Below, piece by piece: positions 36,503 through 48,749 of a DNA stretch of 64,000 nt. The stretch spans positions 1 to 64,000 of the forward strand of contig CAMAWF010000005.1 in assembly GCA_945861895.1 (NCBI GenBank), in the 5' to 3' direction. A program made the translations under genes and the position numbers. The DNA is from Rhizobium sp. Q54. GTDB taxonomy: Bacteria > Pseudomonadota > Alphaproteobacteria > Rhizobiales > Xanthobacteraceae. The notes beneath the pieces are model-generated. The model was not told the origin of the DNA. It saw only the letters and a program-made list of their open reading frames with translations, and did no database searches. Within the stretch, counting starts at the first letter, position 1, and the number at the start of each line of letters is the position of its first letter.

Positions 36503-37402
36503 ATGTCATCGCCCGCTTCCCGCAAAAAACTCGGCCTCCTGCTTGGCTGCATCGGCATGTGCATGTTCGCCGGCACGCTGCCGGCGACGCGGCTTGCGGT
36601 CACCGGCTTCGATCCGCTGTTCTTGACCGCCGCGCGCGTCACCATCGCAGGATGCTCGGCGGCGTTATTGCTGCTGCTCACGCGGCACAAGCTGCCGCCG
36701 CGAGGCCTGCGGCTCGAACTGTTCGCCGCCGGATTTTGTATTGTCTTTGCGTTTCCGCTGTTCATCGCGCTCGCCATGATGAGCGTGGCCGCCGCGCACG
36801 GCGGCGTCGTGCTCGGCATCATGCCGCTGGCGACGGCTGCGGCCGCCGCCGCGCTGGCACACGAGCGCCCAAGCGCCGGCTTCTGGCTTGTGAGCGTGGC
36901 AGGGACCTGCCTGGTGCTCACTTTCATTGTCCGCCGCGCGGGCATCGAAGCGGTGGACTACGGCGACGTCTTCCTGCTCGGCGGCGTCATCTCCGGCGCC
37001 ATCGGCTACACATTGTCGGCGCGGTTGACGGCGAAGATGCCCGGCTGGGAAGTGATTTCGTGGTCGGTGGTGATTTTCCTGCCGCTTTCCGCCGCCGCCA
37101 CCGCCGCGCTATGGCCGGCCGCCATCGCCAGCGTGCCCGCCGCGGCCTGGGCCGGGCTGGTCTATGTCAGCTTCGTCAGCCAATATTTTTCCTTTTTCGT
37201 ATTCAACGTCGCGATGGCGATGGGCGGCGTCGCCCGCATGAGCCAGGTGTTGCTGTTGCAGCCGTTAGTGATCGTGGCGCTCGCATGGCCCGTGAACGGC
37301 GAGCGGATCGAATTGGAAACCCTGCTGTTCGCCGCCGCCGTGGTGGCGACGGTGGTGATCGGCCAGCGCATGCGCGTCAAGCGCGGCGCGCAATCAAACT
37401 GA
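36503..37402 (+). CDS. EamA/DMT family transporter (copy 2)
   Basis: The 299-aa product has the same ten-segment EamA layout as its upstream neighbour and shares its motifs (AGTLPATRLAVTGFDPLFLT, AHGGVVLGIMPLATAA, ALAHERPSAGFWLVS, PGWEVISWSVVIFLPL, ERIELETLLFAAAVV). The two genes are 89 bases apart, enough for separate promoters. It converges with the TRAP operon (stop to stop, five bases), and no terminator was seen between them. Confidence 0.88.
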   Translation: MSSPASRKKLGLLLGCIGMCMFAGTLPATRLAVTGFDPLFLTAARVTIAGCSAALLLLLTRHKLPPRGLRLELFAAGFCIVFAFPLFIALAMMSVAAAHGGVVLGIMPLATAAAAAALAHERPSAGFWLVSVAGTCLVLTFIVRRAGIEAVDYGDVFLLGGVISGAIGYTLSARLTAKMPGWEVISWSVVIFLPLSAAATAALWPAAIASVPAAAWAGLVYVSFVSQYFSFFVFNVAMAMGGVARMSQVLLLQPLVIVALAWPVNGERIELETLLFAAAVVATVVIGQRMRVKRGAQSN

Positions 37403-37407
37403 TAACG

Positions 37408-38715
37408 CTACTTCACGTCCAGCATGGTCGAGGGCAGCCACAGCGCGAGCCCGGGGAACATCACGATCAGCACGACCGCCAAGCACATCAGGAAAAACAG
37501 CGGCAGCGTGTAACGGCCGATGGTGAAGATGTCGCGGCCGGTCATGCCTTGCAGGACGTAGAGATTGAACCCGACCGGCGGCGTGATCTGCGCCATCTCC
37601 ACCACCAATACGATGTAGATGCCGAACCAGATCAGGTCGAAGCCGGCTTTCTGCACCAGCGGCATGATGACGGCGGTGGTGAGCACCACCATCGAGATGC
37701 CGTCGAGGAAGCAGCCGAGGATGATGTAGAAAATCGTCAGTACGGTGAGCAATTGCCAATGCGGCAGATTGTATTCGCCGATCCATTCCGCCAGCGCCCG
37801 CGGTATGCCGGTGAAGCCCATCGCGGCGGTGAGAAAGGCCGCGCCCGCGAGGATGAACGCGATCATGCAGCTGGTCTTGGCGGCGCCGAGCAGCGCATCG
37901 CTGAACGTCGTCCAGTTGAGCGTATCCATCCACCACGACAGCGCCAGCGAGAGGAACACGCCGACCACCGCGGCCTCGGTCGCGGACGCAAGCCCGCCAT
38001 AGATCGATCCGATCACGCCGAGGATCAGCAGGATGATCGGGATGAGCCGGCGCGTCGCCACGACGCGGTTGATGAAGCTGGTCGGCGGGTCGGGCGGCGG
38101 CATGCGGTCTTTGTTGAACAGCGCCCAGACCACAATGAAGCCTGAGAACAATCCGGCGAGCATGATGCCGGGGATGACGCCGGCGATGAACAGACGCGCG
38201 ATCGACTGATCGGTCGCGCTCGCATAGACGATCATGATGATCGAGGGCGGGATCAGCAGGCCGAGCGTGCCGGAACCGGCCAGCGTGCCGATCGCCATCT
38301 TGATGTCGTAGCCGCGCTTGAGCAGTTCCGGCAACGAAATACGGCCGATGGTGGCGCAGGTGGCCGCCGAAGATCCCGACACCGCCGCGAAGATGGCGCA
38401 GCCGACCACGTTCACATGCAGCAAGCGGCCGGGAAGTTTCTGCAGCCAGGGCGCCAGCCCCTCGAACATGTCTTCGGACAATTTCGTGCGGTAGAGAATT
38501 TCGCCCATCCAGATGAACATCGGCAGCGCGGTGAGATCCCACGAATTCGACGCCGCCCACATCGAGGTGGCGAGCACCTGTCCGGCCGGCACCGACAATT
38601 TGGTCAGCACGGCGACGAGCCCGACCATCGCCAGCGCGAGCGCGATCCAGACGCCGGAGCCGAGGATGACGAACAGCAGCAGCATCAGCAGGACGGACAG
38701 AGGGAGAAGCTCCAT
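37408..38715 (-). CDS. TRAP transporter large permease (DctM family)
   Basis: This is the main membrane subunit of a tripartite ATP-independent periplasmic transporter. The 435-aa product has about twelve membrane segments and the family motifs LPMFIWMGEILYRTKLSEDMF, AAVSGSSAATCATIGRISLPEL, GSGTLGLLIPPSIIMIVYA, and the C-terminal QITPPVGFNLYVLQGM. The dctQ stop and this start abut, so the two membrane subunits are translated together. Confidence 0.94.
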   Translation of the reverse strand: MELLPLSVLLMLLLFVILGSGVWIALALAMVGLVAVLTKLSVPAGQVLATSMWAASNSWDLTALPMFIWMGEILYRTKLSEDMFEGLAPWLQKLPGRLLHVNVVGCAIFAAVSGSSAATCATIGRISLPELLKRGYDIKMAIGTLAGSGTLGLLIPPSIIMIVYASATDQSIARLFIAGVIPGIMLAGLFSGFIVVWALFNKDRMPPPDPPTSFINRVVATRRLIPIILLILGVIGSIYGGLASATEAAVVGVFLSLALSWWMDTLNWTTFSDALLGAAKTSCMIAFILAGAAFLTAAMGFTGIPRALAEWIGEYNLPHWQLLTVLTIFYIILGCFLDGISMVVLTTAVIMPLVQKAGFDLIWFGIYIVLVVEMAQITPPVGFNLYVLQGMTGRDIFTIGRYTLPLFFLMCLAVVLIVMFPGLALWLPSTMLDVK

Positions 38716-39273
38716 CTACCCCTCCTTGCCGAGCGTGAGCGCTTCTTCGGCCTTGCGGAACGTCGGATGTCCGCGGCGAACGACGATGACAAGCTCATCC
38801 AGCAAGGCGACGGTGAGGATGAAAATTCCCGCCGCCATTGCGGCTTGCGGCAACGCCAGCGGCACCGGGATCAAGCCGGACGACACTTCGTTGAAACGCC
38901 ACGAATAATAGGTGAACGAGCCGACGTTCCAGGTGATGTAAGCGGAGAAGGTCGCCGACGCCGCGAACGCCCAGATTTCCAGCCAGCGCCGCATACTTTC
39001 GCTCAATCCCGAGAGCAGCATGGTGACGCGGATATGCGCGCCGGATTTCAGCGTCGGGGCAAGCGCGAAGAAACTCGCCGCCGCCAGCAGATAGCCGGCG
39101 ATCTCGGCGAGCGAGAGAATGATGATGCCCTCCGGCTGGCGGCCGATCAGCGCGAGCGTGCCATCGATGAGCCGGCCGGCAAGCTGCAAGCCGACCATCA
39201 GCGCTATGGCGACGAGGCAAAGCGCCGACAGCCAGAGCGCCGCGCCGTAGAGTGTGTCGAGTGCTTTGCGCAC
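38716..39273 (-). CDS. TRAP transporter small permease (DctQ family)
   Basis: The 185-aa product has four membrane segments (for example YGAALWLSALCLVAIALMVG and the central LAEIAGYLLAAASFFALAP), matching DctQ small subunits. The start is GTG at 39273. The sequence immediately upstream on the coding strand, GGGGAGAGGG, is a good ribosome binding site but belongs to an intergenic palindromic repeat, so repeat DNA supplies the translation signal. Confidence 0.9.
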   Translation of the reverse strand: MRKALDTLYGAALWLSALCLVAIALMVGLQLAGRLIDGTLALIGRQPEGIIILSLAEIAGYLLAAASFFALAPTLKSGAHIRVTMLLSGLSESMRRWLEIWAFAASATFSAYITWNVGSFTYYSWRFNEVSSGLIPVPLALPQAAMAAGIFILTVALLDELVIVVRRGHPTFRKAEEALTLGKEG

Positions 39274-39489
39274 TAACCCTCTCCCCTTGTGGGAGAGGGT
39301 GGCGCCGAGCGCAGTGAGGCGCCGGGTGAGGGGTCGGCGTCGTCAAAGTTGAGTCGCGAAAGCAAGTGCCGCGCATTCGCTCGAAGGCGGTCAGAAACAG
39401 ATCTGTGATGTTGTGCTGCCGACAAGGACCCCTCACCCGGCTCGGGCTTGCAGCCCGAGCCACCCTCTCCCACAAGGGGAGAGGGTAAA
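39274..39489. repeat. Inverted intergenic repeat between dctP and dctQ
   Basis: TAACCCTCTCCCCTTGTGGG... (from 39274) and its inverse ...CCACAAGGGGAGAGGGTAA (to 39489) form arms of about 60 bases. Each arm contains the further segments GGTGGC and GCCGGGTGAGGGGTC or their complements. The arms are separated by about 90 unpaired bases (39336-39426). The element fills the spacer between the periplasmic and membrane subunit genes. Confidence 0.85.
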
Positions 39490-39514
39490 CTGCGCTCGCG
39501 GCTCCGTTACGAGC

Positions 39515-40489
39515 TTACTTGCGAAAAGCAGCAAGCATCGCCTTGCCGTCGTCGCCGGCGGCGGTAGCCCATTCGGCTGCGATGGTTTCGCCGATCTTGG
39601 CAAGTCCGGCCTTGAGCGCCGGGCTTGGCGGCTGCACCTTGATTTTCGCAGCCTTCAAGGCGTCGGTTTTTATCGTCATTTCATCCAGCGAAGCTTTCCA
39701 GCCGCGCTCCTCGGCGACCTTGGCCGCGTCCATCACGGCCTTTTTTTCCGCCGCCGTCAGCTTGCCGAAAGCTTCCTTGTTCACGAGCACCATGTTGCGC
39801 GGCAGCCAGGCCTGCGTGTCGTAGTAATGCGTGAGGTAATCCTCCGACTTGGTATCGACGCCGGTCGAAGCCGAGGTGATCATCACTTCGACGCGGCCGG
39901 TGGCGAAGGCGGTCGGCAGATCGGGCACCTCGATCTGGGTCGGGATCGAACCGGCGAGCGCCGCGAGGCGGCCGATCATGGCATTGTAGGTGCGGAATTT
40001 TAGTCCCTTGAGATCATCAACCGAATTGATATCGCGCTTGGCATACAGGCCCTGCGGCGGCCACGGCACCGAGAACAGCAGCATCAGGCCTTCCTTATCG
40101 ATCTGCTTTTCGAGGAAAGGCCGCTGCGCGGCATAGAGCTTTTTGGAAGAGTCATAGCCGGTGGCGAGGAACGGCACGGAATCGAGGCCGAAGACCGGCG
40201 CTTCGTTGGCGGCGAGCGAAACGAGGACTTCGCCGATCGGCGCCGTGCCCTGCCGCACCGAGCGTTTGATGTCCGCATGCTTGATCAAGGAGCCGGCCGG
40301 ATGCACGGTGATTTTCAGCGACCCGTTGGTGGCCTTGTCCACGTCTTGCGTAAATTGCACGACGTTTTTGGTATGGAAGTTGCCGGCGGGATAGGGCGTC
40401 GGCAGATCCCACTTGTTCTGCGCAGAGGCGGCGGTAGACAGGGTGGCCGCGAATATGGCGGCCACACACGCACGTAACATCACAGTCAT
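39515..40489 (-). CDS. TRAP transporter substrate-binding protein (DctP family)
   Basis: This is the periplasmic receptor of the TRAP system. The 324-aa product has a signal peptide (RACVAAIFAATLSTAASAQ) and the DctP fold with family landmarks PTPYPAGNFHTKNVVQF, KITVHPAGSLIKH, PIGEVLVSLAANEAP and the ligand-binding Arg region LKGLKFRTYN. ATG at 40489 follows a strong AGGAGG site. Ligand is unknown; the divergent hydantoinase/oxoprolinase suggests a cyclic amide or related acid. Confidence 0.93.
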   Translation of the reverse strand: MTVMLRACVAAIFAATLSTAASAQNKWDLPTPYPAGNFHTKNVVQFTQDVDKATNGSLKITVHPAGSLIKHADIKRSVRQGTAPIGEVLVSLAANEAPVFGLDSVPFLATGYDSSKKLYAAQRPFLEKQIDKEGLMLLFSVPWPPQGLYAKRDINSVDDLKGLKFRTYNAMIGRLAALAGSIPTQIEVPDLPTAFATGRVEVMITSASTGVDTKSEDYLTHYYDTQAWLPRNMVLVNKEAFGKLTAAEKKAVMDAAKVAEERGWKASLDEMTIKTDALKAAKIKVQPPSPALKAGLAKIGETIAAEWATAAGDDGKAMLAAFRK

Positions 40490-40610
40490 TGTCTCCTCCT
40501 GGGGGACCGGGGCATTGTCGGGGCCGCGGCCGGGAAAGCGAAGCGCAAGCATCGCGCCTTCGGCCGGTAGGTTGCAAGGCCGTCATTGGGCCAATGGGTG
40601 GAGTTAAGAC

Positions 40611-44258
<3,648 letters not shown>

Positions 44259-44355
44259 ATTTGAAGCGCTTTATCCGCGCAGCGTTAATCATTCGCACGG
44301 GCGTGATTTGATTTTGGCCGGCCGTGTGCCAAATTCCATGCCGAGAGCAATCATC

Positions 44356-44721
44356 ATGAAGCGCATTGTACCCACGCTCATCTTTTTCGGCCTCCTCGCC
44401 GCGCCCGCGCACGCCGCGAACTATCCAGCGTCCGGTAAATGGGGGCAAAGCAACAGCACGGAAAAAGGCGCGATCGATTGCGCCAAGCTGCGCGTCATCG
44501 ATTTTCGGGGCGAGCGGCGGTTCGACAGCAAAGGCGGCGTGCCGGACTTTCGCGCGCTGACGGTAAACCCGCAGGGCACGGGCACCTACCGCGTCACCGA
44601 AGAATTCCGCACCGGCCAGGTCAACGGGCGCAACACCGTCACCCTGCGCCAGATCGACGCCGACCATCTCGAGCTGCAGATGCAGCCCGGCGGGACGCTC
44701 AAGCTGCGGCGGTGTAAGTAA
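44356..44721 (+). CDS. Small secreted hypothetical protein
   Basis: The 121-aa product begins with a signal peptide (RIVPTLIFFGLLAAPAHAA). The mature part of about 100 residues has two cysteines (CAKLRVIDF and the final RRCK) and alternating strands (GTYRVTEEF, NTVTLRQIDADHLELQM), suggesting a small periplasmic beta protein stabilised by one disulphide. I do not recognise a family. ATG at 44356 was chosen because the signal peptide begins there; 44338 is an alternative start. Confidence 0.65.
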   Translation: MKRIVPTLIFFGLLAAPAHAANYPASGKWGQSNSTEKGAIDCAKLRVIDFRGERRFDSKGGVPDFRALTVNPQGTGTYRVTEEFRTGQVNGRNTVTLRQIDADHLELQMQPGGTLKLRRCK

Positions 44722-44724
44722 TTT

Positions 44725-45297
44725 CTAGTTGCGTGCGATGATCTCGCGCTCGCCGCGACGCACCGGCGTTGTCTCGGTGATCCGGCCCGGCCGGCGGCGC
44801 AGCAAAATCGACGGGCGGCGGCGCTTGAGCGGACCGCGGCGGCGGCGGCGCTGCCGCGGGGCGTGAATCCGGATCTGACCCAGACGCGCGAACGGCTCGC
44901 GCAGATCGCCGTCGGCTTCGGCCACCAGCAGCGGCAACCCCAGCACGCGCGACCATGACTGCCATTGCGCCATCACGTCGTCGCTTTCCGGCGACATGAA
45001 CAATGGCAAGGCAAGCGAAGGGTCCTTGTGTTCGAGCATGACCGCGACGGCGGCCTGCGTCTCGCCTTCCGGCGGCAGCATGCTGATCGCGACACCGAGA
45101 AATGCCGAGACCGGCAGGTTGAGCGCCATGCGCATGCCGCGCACCGCCCGGCGCACGACCACGCGCTCGCGGTGCAGTTCGACATCGCGCACCCGCTCGT
45201 CCGCGGCAGCATCGGCCGCCGAGAAACGCACGGGCAGGGCGAACGGGTCGAGCCGCAATGCACGGCTCGACCCGGCGGGCGATCCGCCAACTCGCAT
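44725..45297 (-). CDS. DUF6101 family protein
   Basis: The 190-aa product is an alphaproteobacterial protein of unknown function. Landmarks are SSRALRLDPFALPVRF, ELHRERVVVRRAVRGMRMALN, LPLLVAEADGDLREPF and a very basic C-terminal third (PRQRRRRRGPLKRRRP). Its composition suggests a nucleic-acid- or membrane-bound protein, but nothing decides this. The ATG at 45297, preceded by AGGCG, is preferred to a TTG twelve bases upstream. Confidence 0.75.
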   Translation of the reverse strand: MRVGGSPAGSSRALRLDPFALPVRFSAADAAADERVRDVELHRERVVVRRAVRGMRMALNLPVSAFLGVAISMLPPEGETQAAVAVMLEHKDPSLALPLFMSPESDDVMAQWQSWSRVLGLPLLVAEADGDLREPFARLGQIRIHAPRQRRRRRGPLKRRRPSILLRRRPGRITETTPVRRGEREIIARN

Positions 45298-45538
45298 TTG
45301 ACGCCTCAAACTCTCCCACGCCGGGCTTTTTCGCCCGATCGTTGCGCGCAGAATGTCAGAAACACCTCGGAATCCGCTTAAAGTTTGCGGTTAACCGATT
45401 CTGCCGCCGCCGCCATCGCGATGCATGATTGACGCGGCGTTGCAAAGCATGATTGACGAGGTGTTGCGGCGGGTCCGCAAAATGTCGCTACCGGCGCTTG
45501 CGGTCCTGCTTTTCCTGCGCCATTTGAAAGCCATCGTG

Positions 45539-46903
45539 ATGCGAGCTCCCTCCTCCTCCCTGCTCGACCAAACCGCCTTGAGCGAACTGGCCGAGCGGCT
45601 GATCGCCGCCGCCCGCCGCGCCGGCGCCGATGCCGCCGATGCGGTCGCAGTGCGCTCGATGTCGTTGTCGATCGAGGTGCGCGACGGCGCGGTGGAGGAA
45701 TCCGAGCGCGCGGAAGGCGACGATGTGGGCCTGCGCGTGCTGGTCGGCAAACGCCAGGCGGTGGTGTCCACCAACGATCTGTCCGCCGACGGCACCGCCG
45801 GCCTCGCCGAGCGTGCGGTGGCGATGGCGCGTGCGGCGCCGGAGGACCGGTTTGCCGGTCTCGCCGACGCCAGCCTGCTGGCGCGGGAGTTTCCCGATCT
45901 CGATTTGATCGATCCAAATCTGCCGACCGTCGCGCAGCTCGAACGCATGGCGCGCGATGCCGAGCAGGCCGGTCTTGGTGTCCGCGGAGTTGCCAAATCC
46001 GGCGGCGCGTCCGCGTCGGCCGGAATCGGCGGCATGGTGCTCGCGACCAGCCACGGATTTCACGGCGCTTATCTGGGCTCGCGCCATTCGCTCTCCATGA
46101 CCGCGATTGCCGGGCAAGGCACCGGCATGGAACGCGATTACGATTTCTCCTCGACGCTGCACGCGGCGGACCTGGAAAGCGCCGAGAAGGTCGGCCGCAC
46201 CGCCGGCCTGCGCGCCGTCGAGCGGCTCAATCCGCGCAAGGTTTCGACGCGCAAGGTGCCGGTGGTGTTCGATCCGCGCGTCGCCGGCTCGCTGGTGAGC
46301 CATCTCGCGGGCGCCATCAACGGCGCTGCGGTTGCGCGCAAGACCAGTTTTCTCAAGAACAAGTTGGGTGAAAAACTATTCGCCGGCGGCATCCGCATCC
46401 TCGACGATCCGTTCCGGCGGCGCGGTTTGCGCTCGCGGCCGTTCGATGCCGAGGGCGTTGCCGGAAAACCGCTGGCCTTGATCGATGACGGCGTGCTGCA
46501 ATCCTGGCTGCTCGATTGCGCCACTGCGCGCGAGCTTGGCCTCGCCACCACCGGGCATGCCCAGCGCGGCGTCTCCTCGACGCCATCGCCGGGCGCAACC
46601 AATCTGCATCTGGCAGCCGGCAGCATGACCCCCGAAGCGCTGATCGCCGACATTGCCGCCGGCTTTTATGTCAGCGACCTGATCGGATCCGGCGTCAATG
46701 GCGTGACCGGCGACTACAGCCGCGGCGCCGCCGGATTCTGGATCGAGAACGGCAAGCGCAGCTATGCGGTGAGCGAGGTCACCATCGCCGGGCACTTGCT
46801 GGAAATATTCCGCACGCTGACGCCGGCGAACGATCTTGAATTTCGCTACGGCACCAATGCGCCGACCGTGCGGGTCGAAGGCCTGACCGTTGCCGGGCAG
46901 TGA
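45539..46903 (+). CDS. pmbA: TldD/PmbA family metallopeptidase (TldE/PmbA subunit)
   Basis: TldE (PmbA) is the non-catalytic partner of TldD; together they degrade unfolded peptides and mature some RiPPs. The 454-aa product has the family N-terminal domain (SIEVRDGAVEESERAEGDD, GLRVLVGKRQAVVSTNDL) and the C-terminal domain (KVPVVFDPRVAGSLVSHL, ILDDPFRRRGLRSRPFDAEG, GFYVSDLIGSGVNGVTGDYS). The HExxH of TldD is absent, which identifies the E subunit. No tldD is in the window. It overlaps cysQ by 14 bases. Confidence 0.9.
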   Translation: MRAPSSSLLDQTALSELAERLIAAARRAGADAADAVAVRSMSLSIEVRDGAVEESERAEGDDVGLRVLVGKRQAVVSTNDLSADGTAGLAERAVAMARAAPEDRFAGLADASLLAREFPDLDLIDPNLPTVAQLERMARDAEQAGLGVRGVAKSGGASASAGIGGMVLATSHGFHGAYLGSRHSLSMTAIAGQGTGMERDYDFSSTLHAADLESAEKVGRTAGLRAVERLNPRKVSTRKVPVVFDPRVAGSLVSHLAGAINGAAVARKTSFLKNKLGEKLFAGGIRILDDPFRRRGLRSRPFDAEGVAGKPLALIDDGVLQSWLLDCATARELGLATTGHAQRGVSSTPSPGATNLHLAAGSMTPEALIADIAAGFYVSDLIGSGVNGVTGDYSRGAAGFWIENGKRSYAVSEVTIAGHLLEIFRTLTPANDLEFRYGTNAPTVRVEGLTVAGQ

Positions 46904-47711
46904 CCGCACAATTCTGCGCGAACGCCTCGCCGACATCATGCGCGAGGCGGGCAGCCTGGCGCTGACCACTTTTCAGGGCGCCTCGCTCAAGAGCTGGGCC
47001 AAGGGTCAATCATCGGTGGTGACCGAGGCCGACATTGCCGTCAACGATCTGCTGCGCGAGCGGCTTACCGCCGCGGCGCCGGGCGCCGCCTGGCTGTCGG
47101 AGGAAACCGAGGACGCGCCGGCGCGCATGGCGGCATCGGCGCTCTGGATCGTCGATCCGATCGACGGCACGCGCGCCTATATCGCCGGCCGCGCCGACTG
47201 GTCGATTTCGGTGGCGCTGGCCGAGCAAGGCCGCCCCTCGCTCGCCGCGATTTACGTGCCGGCGAGCGGCGAATTGTTTCTGGCCGCCGCCGGCGAAGGC
47301 GCAACGCTTAACGGCGTTCCGATCGCGGCGACGCCGCAAGGCCATCTCGACGGCGCGACAATCGCCGGGCCGCAACGCTATCTACAGTGGATAACGCGCG
47401 CGAACCCGAAGACCGTTGCAGTGCCGAAGGTGCATTCTCTTGCCTTGCGGCTTGCGCGCGTTGCACAAGGCGCGATCGATGCCGCATTCACGGCAGGCAA
47501 CAGTCATGACTGGGACCTTGCGGCAGCCGATCTTTTGGTGCACGAAGCCGGCGGCACGCTGACCGATTTCATGGGACGGGCACTGAATTACAACCGGGCG
47601 GACCCCGTGCATGGCGCGCTCCTCGCCGCGGGACAAGCCCGTCATGCGACGCTGATCGGGCTGCTGCGCGACCGGCAAGACGAACAAGACGAAATTGCAA
47701 AACAAGTTTGA
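46890..47711 (+). CDS. cysQ: 3'(2'),5'-bisphosphate nucleotidase CysQ / inositol monophosphatase family
   Basis: The 273-aa enzyme belongs to the metal- and Li-sensitive phosphatases. It has the acidic SEETED, the signature WIVDPIDGTRAYIAGR at about residues 86-101 and the C-terminal HDWDLAAADLLVHEAGG. CysQ dephosphorylates PAP and PAPS in sulfur metabolism; inositol monophosphatase is the alternative and the motif does not separate them fully. The likely start, TTG at 46890, lies inside the end of pmbA. The following genes form a conserved rhizobial lipid A cluster. Confidence 0.82.
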   Translation: MPGSDRTILRERLADIMREAGSLALTTFQGASLKSWAKGQSSVVTEADIAVNDLLRERLTAAAPGAAWLSEETEDAPARMAASALWIVDPIDGTRAYIAGRADWSISVALAEQGRPSLAAIYVPASGELFLAAAGEGATLNGVPIAATPQGHLDGATIAGPQRYLQWITRANPKTVAVPKVHSLALRLARVAQGAIDAAFTAGNSHDWDLAAADLLVHEAGGTLTDFMGRALNYNRADPVHGALLAAGQARHATLIGLLRDRQDEQDEIAKQV

Positions 47712-47768
47712 TTGGCTGCACGCCGGTCAATCGCCGGAAAGTCTCGAAGGACCGAACCCCAGGAACCC

Positions 47769-48032
47769 ATGGACCGCGCCATGTCCGAAAATATCCCGGC
47801 AAAGCAGTTGCTGCATCTCGTGCTCGGCGGCGAGCTGACAAATATCGGCGACACGGAATTCAAGGATATCGACAAGATCGATATCGTCGGCGTCTATCCG
47901 AATTACGCCAGCGCCTACAGCGCCTGGAAGGCGCAAGCGCAGAAGACCGTCGATAATGCGCAGATGCGCTATTTCATCGTCCACCTGCACCGGCTGCTCG
48001 ATCCGGACAGCAGCGCACGGCCGGCGCGTTAG
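47769..48032 (+). CDS. DUF4170 domain-containing protein
   Basis: The 87-aa protein matches the DUF4170 outline: LHLVLGGELTNIGDTEFKDI, IDIVGVYPNYASAYSAWKA and MRYFIVHLHRLLDP. Its function is unknown, but it is regularly found in rhizobia between cysQ and the DUF374/waaA genes, as here, which hints at a role linked to lipid A or Kdo addition. ATG codons at 47769 and 47781 are both possible. Confidence 0.85.
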   Translation: MDRAMSENIPAKQLLHLVLGGELTNIGDTEFKDIDKIDIVGVYPNYASAYSAWKAQAQKTVDNAQMRYFIVHLHRLLDPDSSARPAR

Positions 48033-48044
48033 GCGATTTTTCCG

Positions 48045-48749
48045 ATGCCGTCGTTCAAGCGATTTGCGAGCAGGCCCGCGGTACAGAAGGCGGCCGGGAC
48101 GGCGGCATCGTGGTATCTTCGCCTGGTATGGCACACGAGCCGGTTCACCATCGAACCGGCGGACATCTATCAAAGCATCGATACCCACCAGCCGATTATC
48201 TTTGCCATATGGCATGGCCAGCATTTCATGATGCCGTTCGTGCGGCGCCAACATCGCGTCAAGGTTCTCATTTCGCGCCATCGCGACGGCGAGATGTACG
48301 CGATCGCCGCCGAAAAACTCGGGATCGGGACGATCCGCGGCTCCGGCGACCACGGCCGCGATTTCCACCGCAAGGCCGGAGCGGTCGCCTTCAGGGGCAT
48401 GCTGCAAGCGCTCACGCAAGGATACAATGTCGCGCTCACCGCAGACGTGCCGAAAGTTTCGCGCGTCGCCGGTCTCGGCATCGTCAAACTGGCGCAGCAC
48501 TCGGGGCGTCCGATCTTTGCCGTCGCGCCCGCAACCAGCCGCCGCAAAGAGCTGAAAAATTGGGATCGCAGCGCGATCAATCTTCCGTTCAGCCGCGGCG
48601 CGATCGTCGTCGGAGCCCCGATTTTCGTGCCGCCAGACGCCGACGATGCGACACTGGAGGCGGCGCGGCGCGCGGTTGAGGATGCACTCAACGCCGTAAC
48701 CGCGCGCGCCTATGCGATCGTCGACCGGCGCGGAGACGGCGAGCCGTGA
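48045..48749 (+). CDS. DUF374 / lysophospholipid acyltransferase family protein
   Basis: The 234-aa product has the DUF374 landmarks: PIIFAIWHGQHFMMPFVRR, a histidine-aspartate motif in LISRHRDGEMYAIAAEKLG, GDHGRDFHRKAGAVAFRGML, and the glycine/proline-rich LTADVPKVSRVAGLGIVKLA. The LPLAT superfamily acyltransferases use an HxxxxD-type motif, here WHGQH or SRHRD. Its place next to waaA and lpxK suggests a late acyltransferase or related step in lipid A assembly, which is inference. It overlaps waaA by four bases (GTGA). Confidence 0.87.
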   Translation: MPSFKRFASRPAVQKAAGTAASWYLRLVWHTSRFTIEPADIYQSIDTHQPIIFAIWHGQHFMMPFVRRQHRVKVLISRHRDGEMYAIAAEKLGIGTIRGSGDHGRDFHRKAGAVAFRGMLQALTQGYNVALTADVPKVSRVAGLGIVKLAQHSGRPIFAVAPATSRRKELKNWDRSAINLPFSRGAIVVGAPIFVPPDADDATLEAARRAVEDALNAVTARAYAIVDRRGDGEP

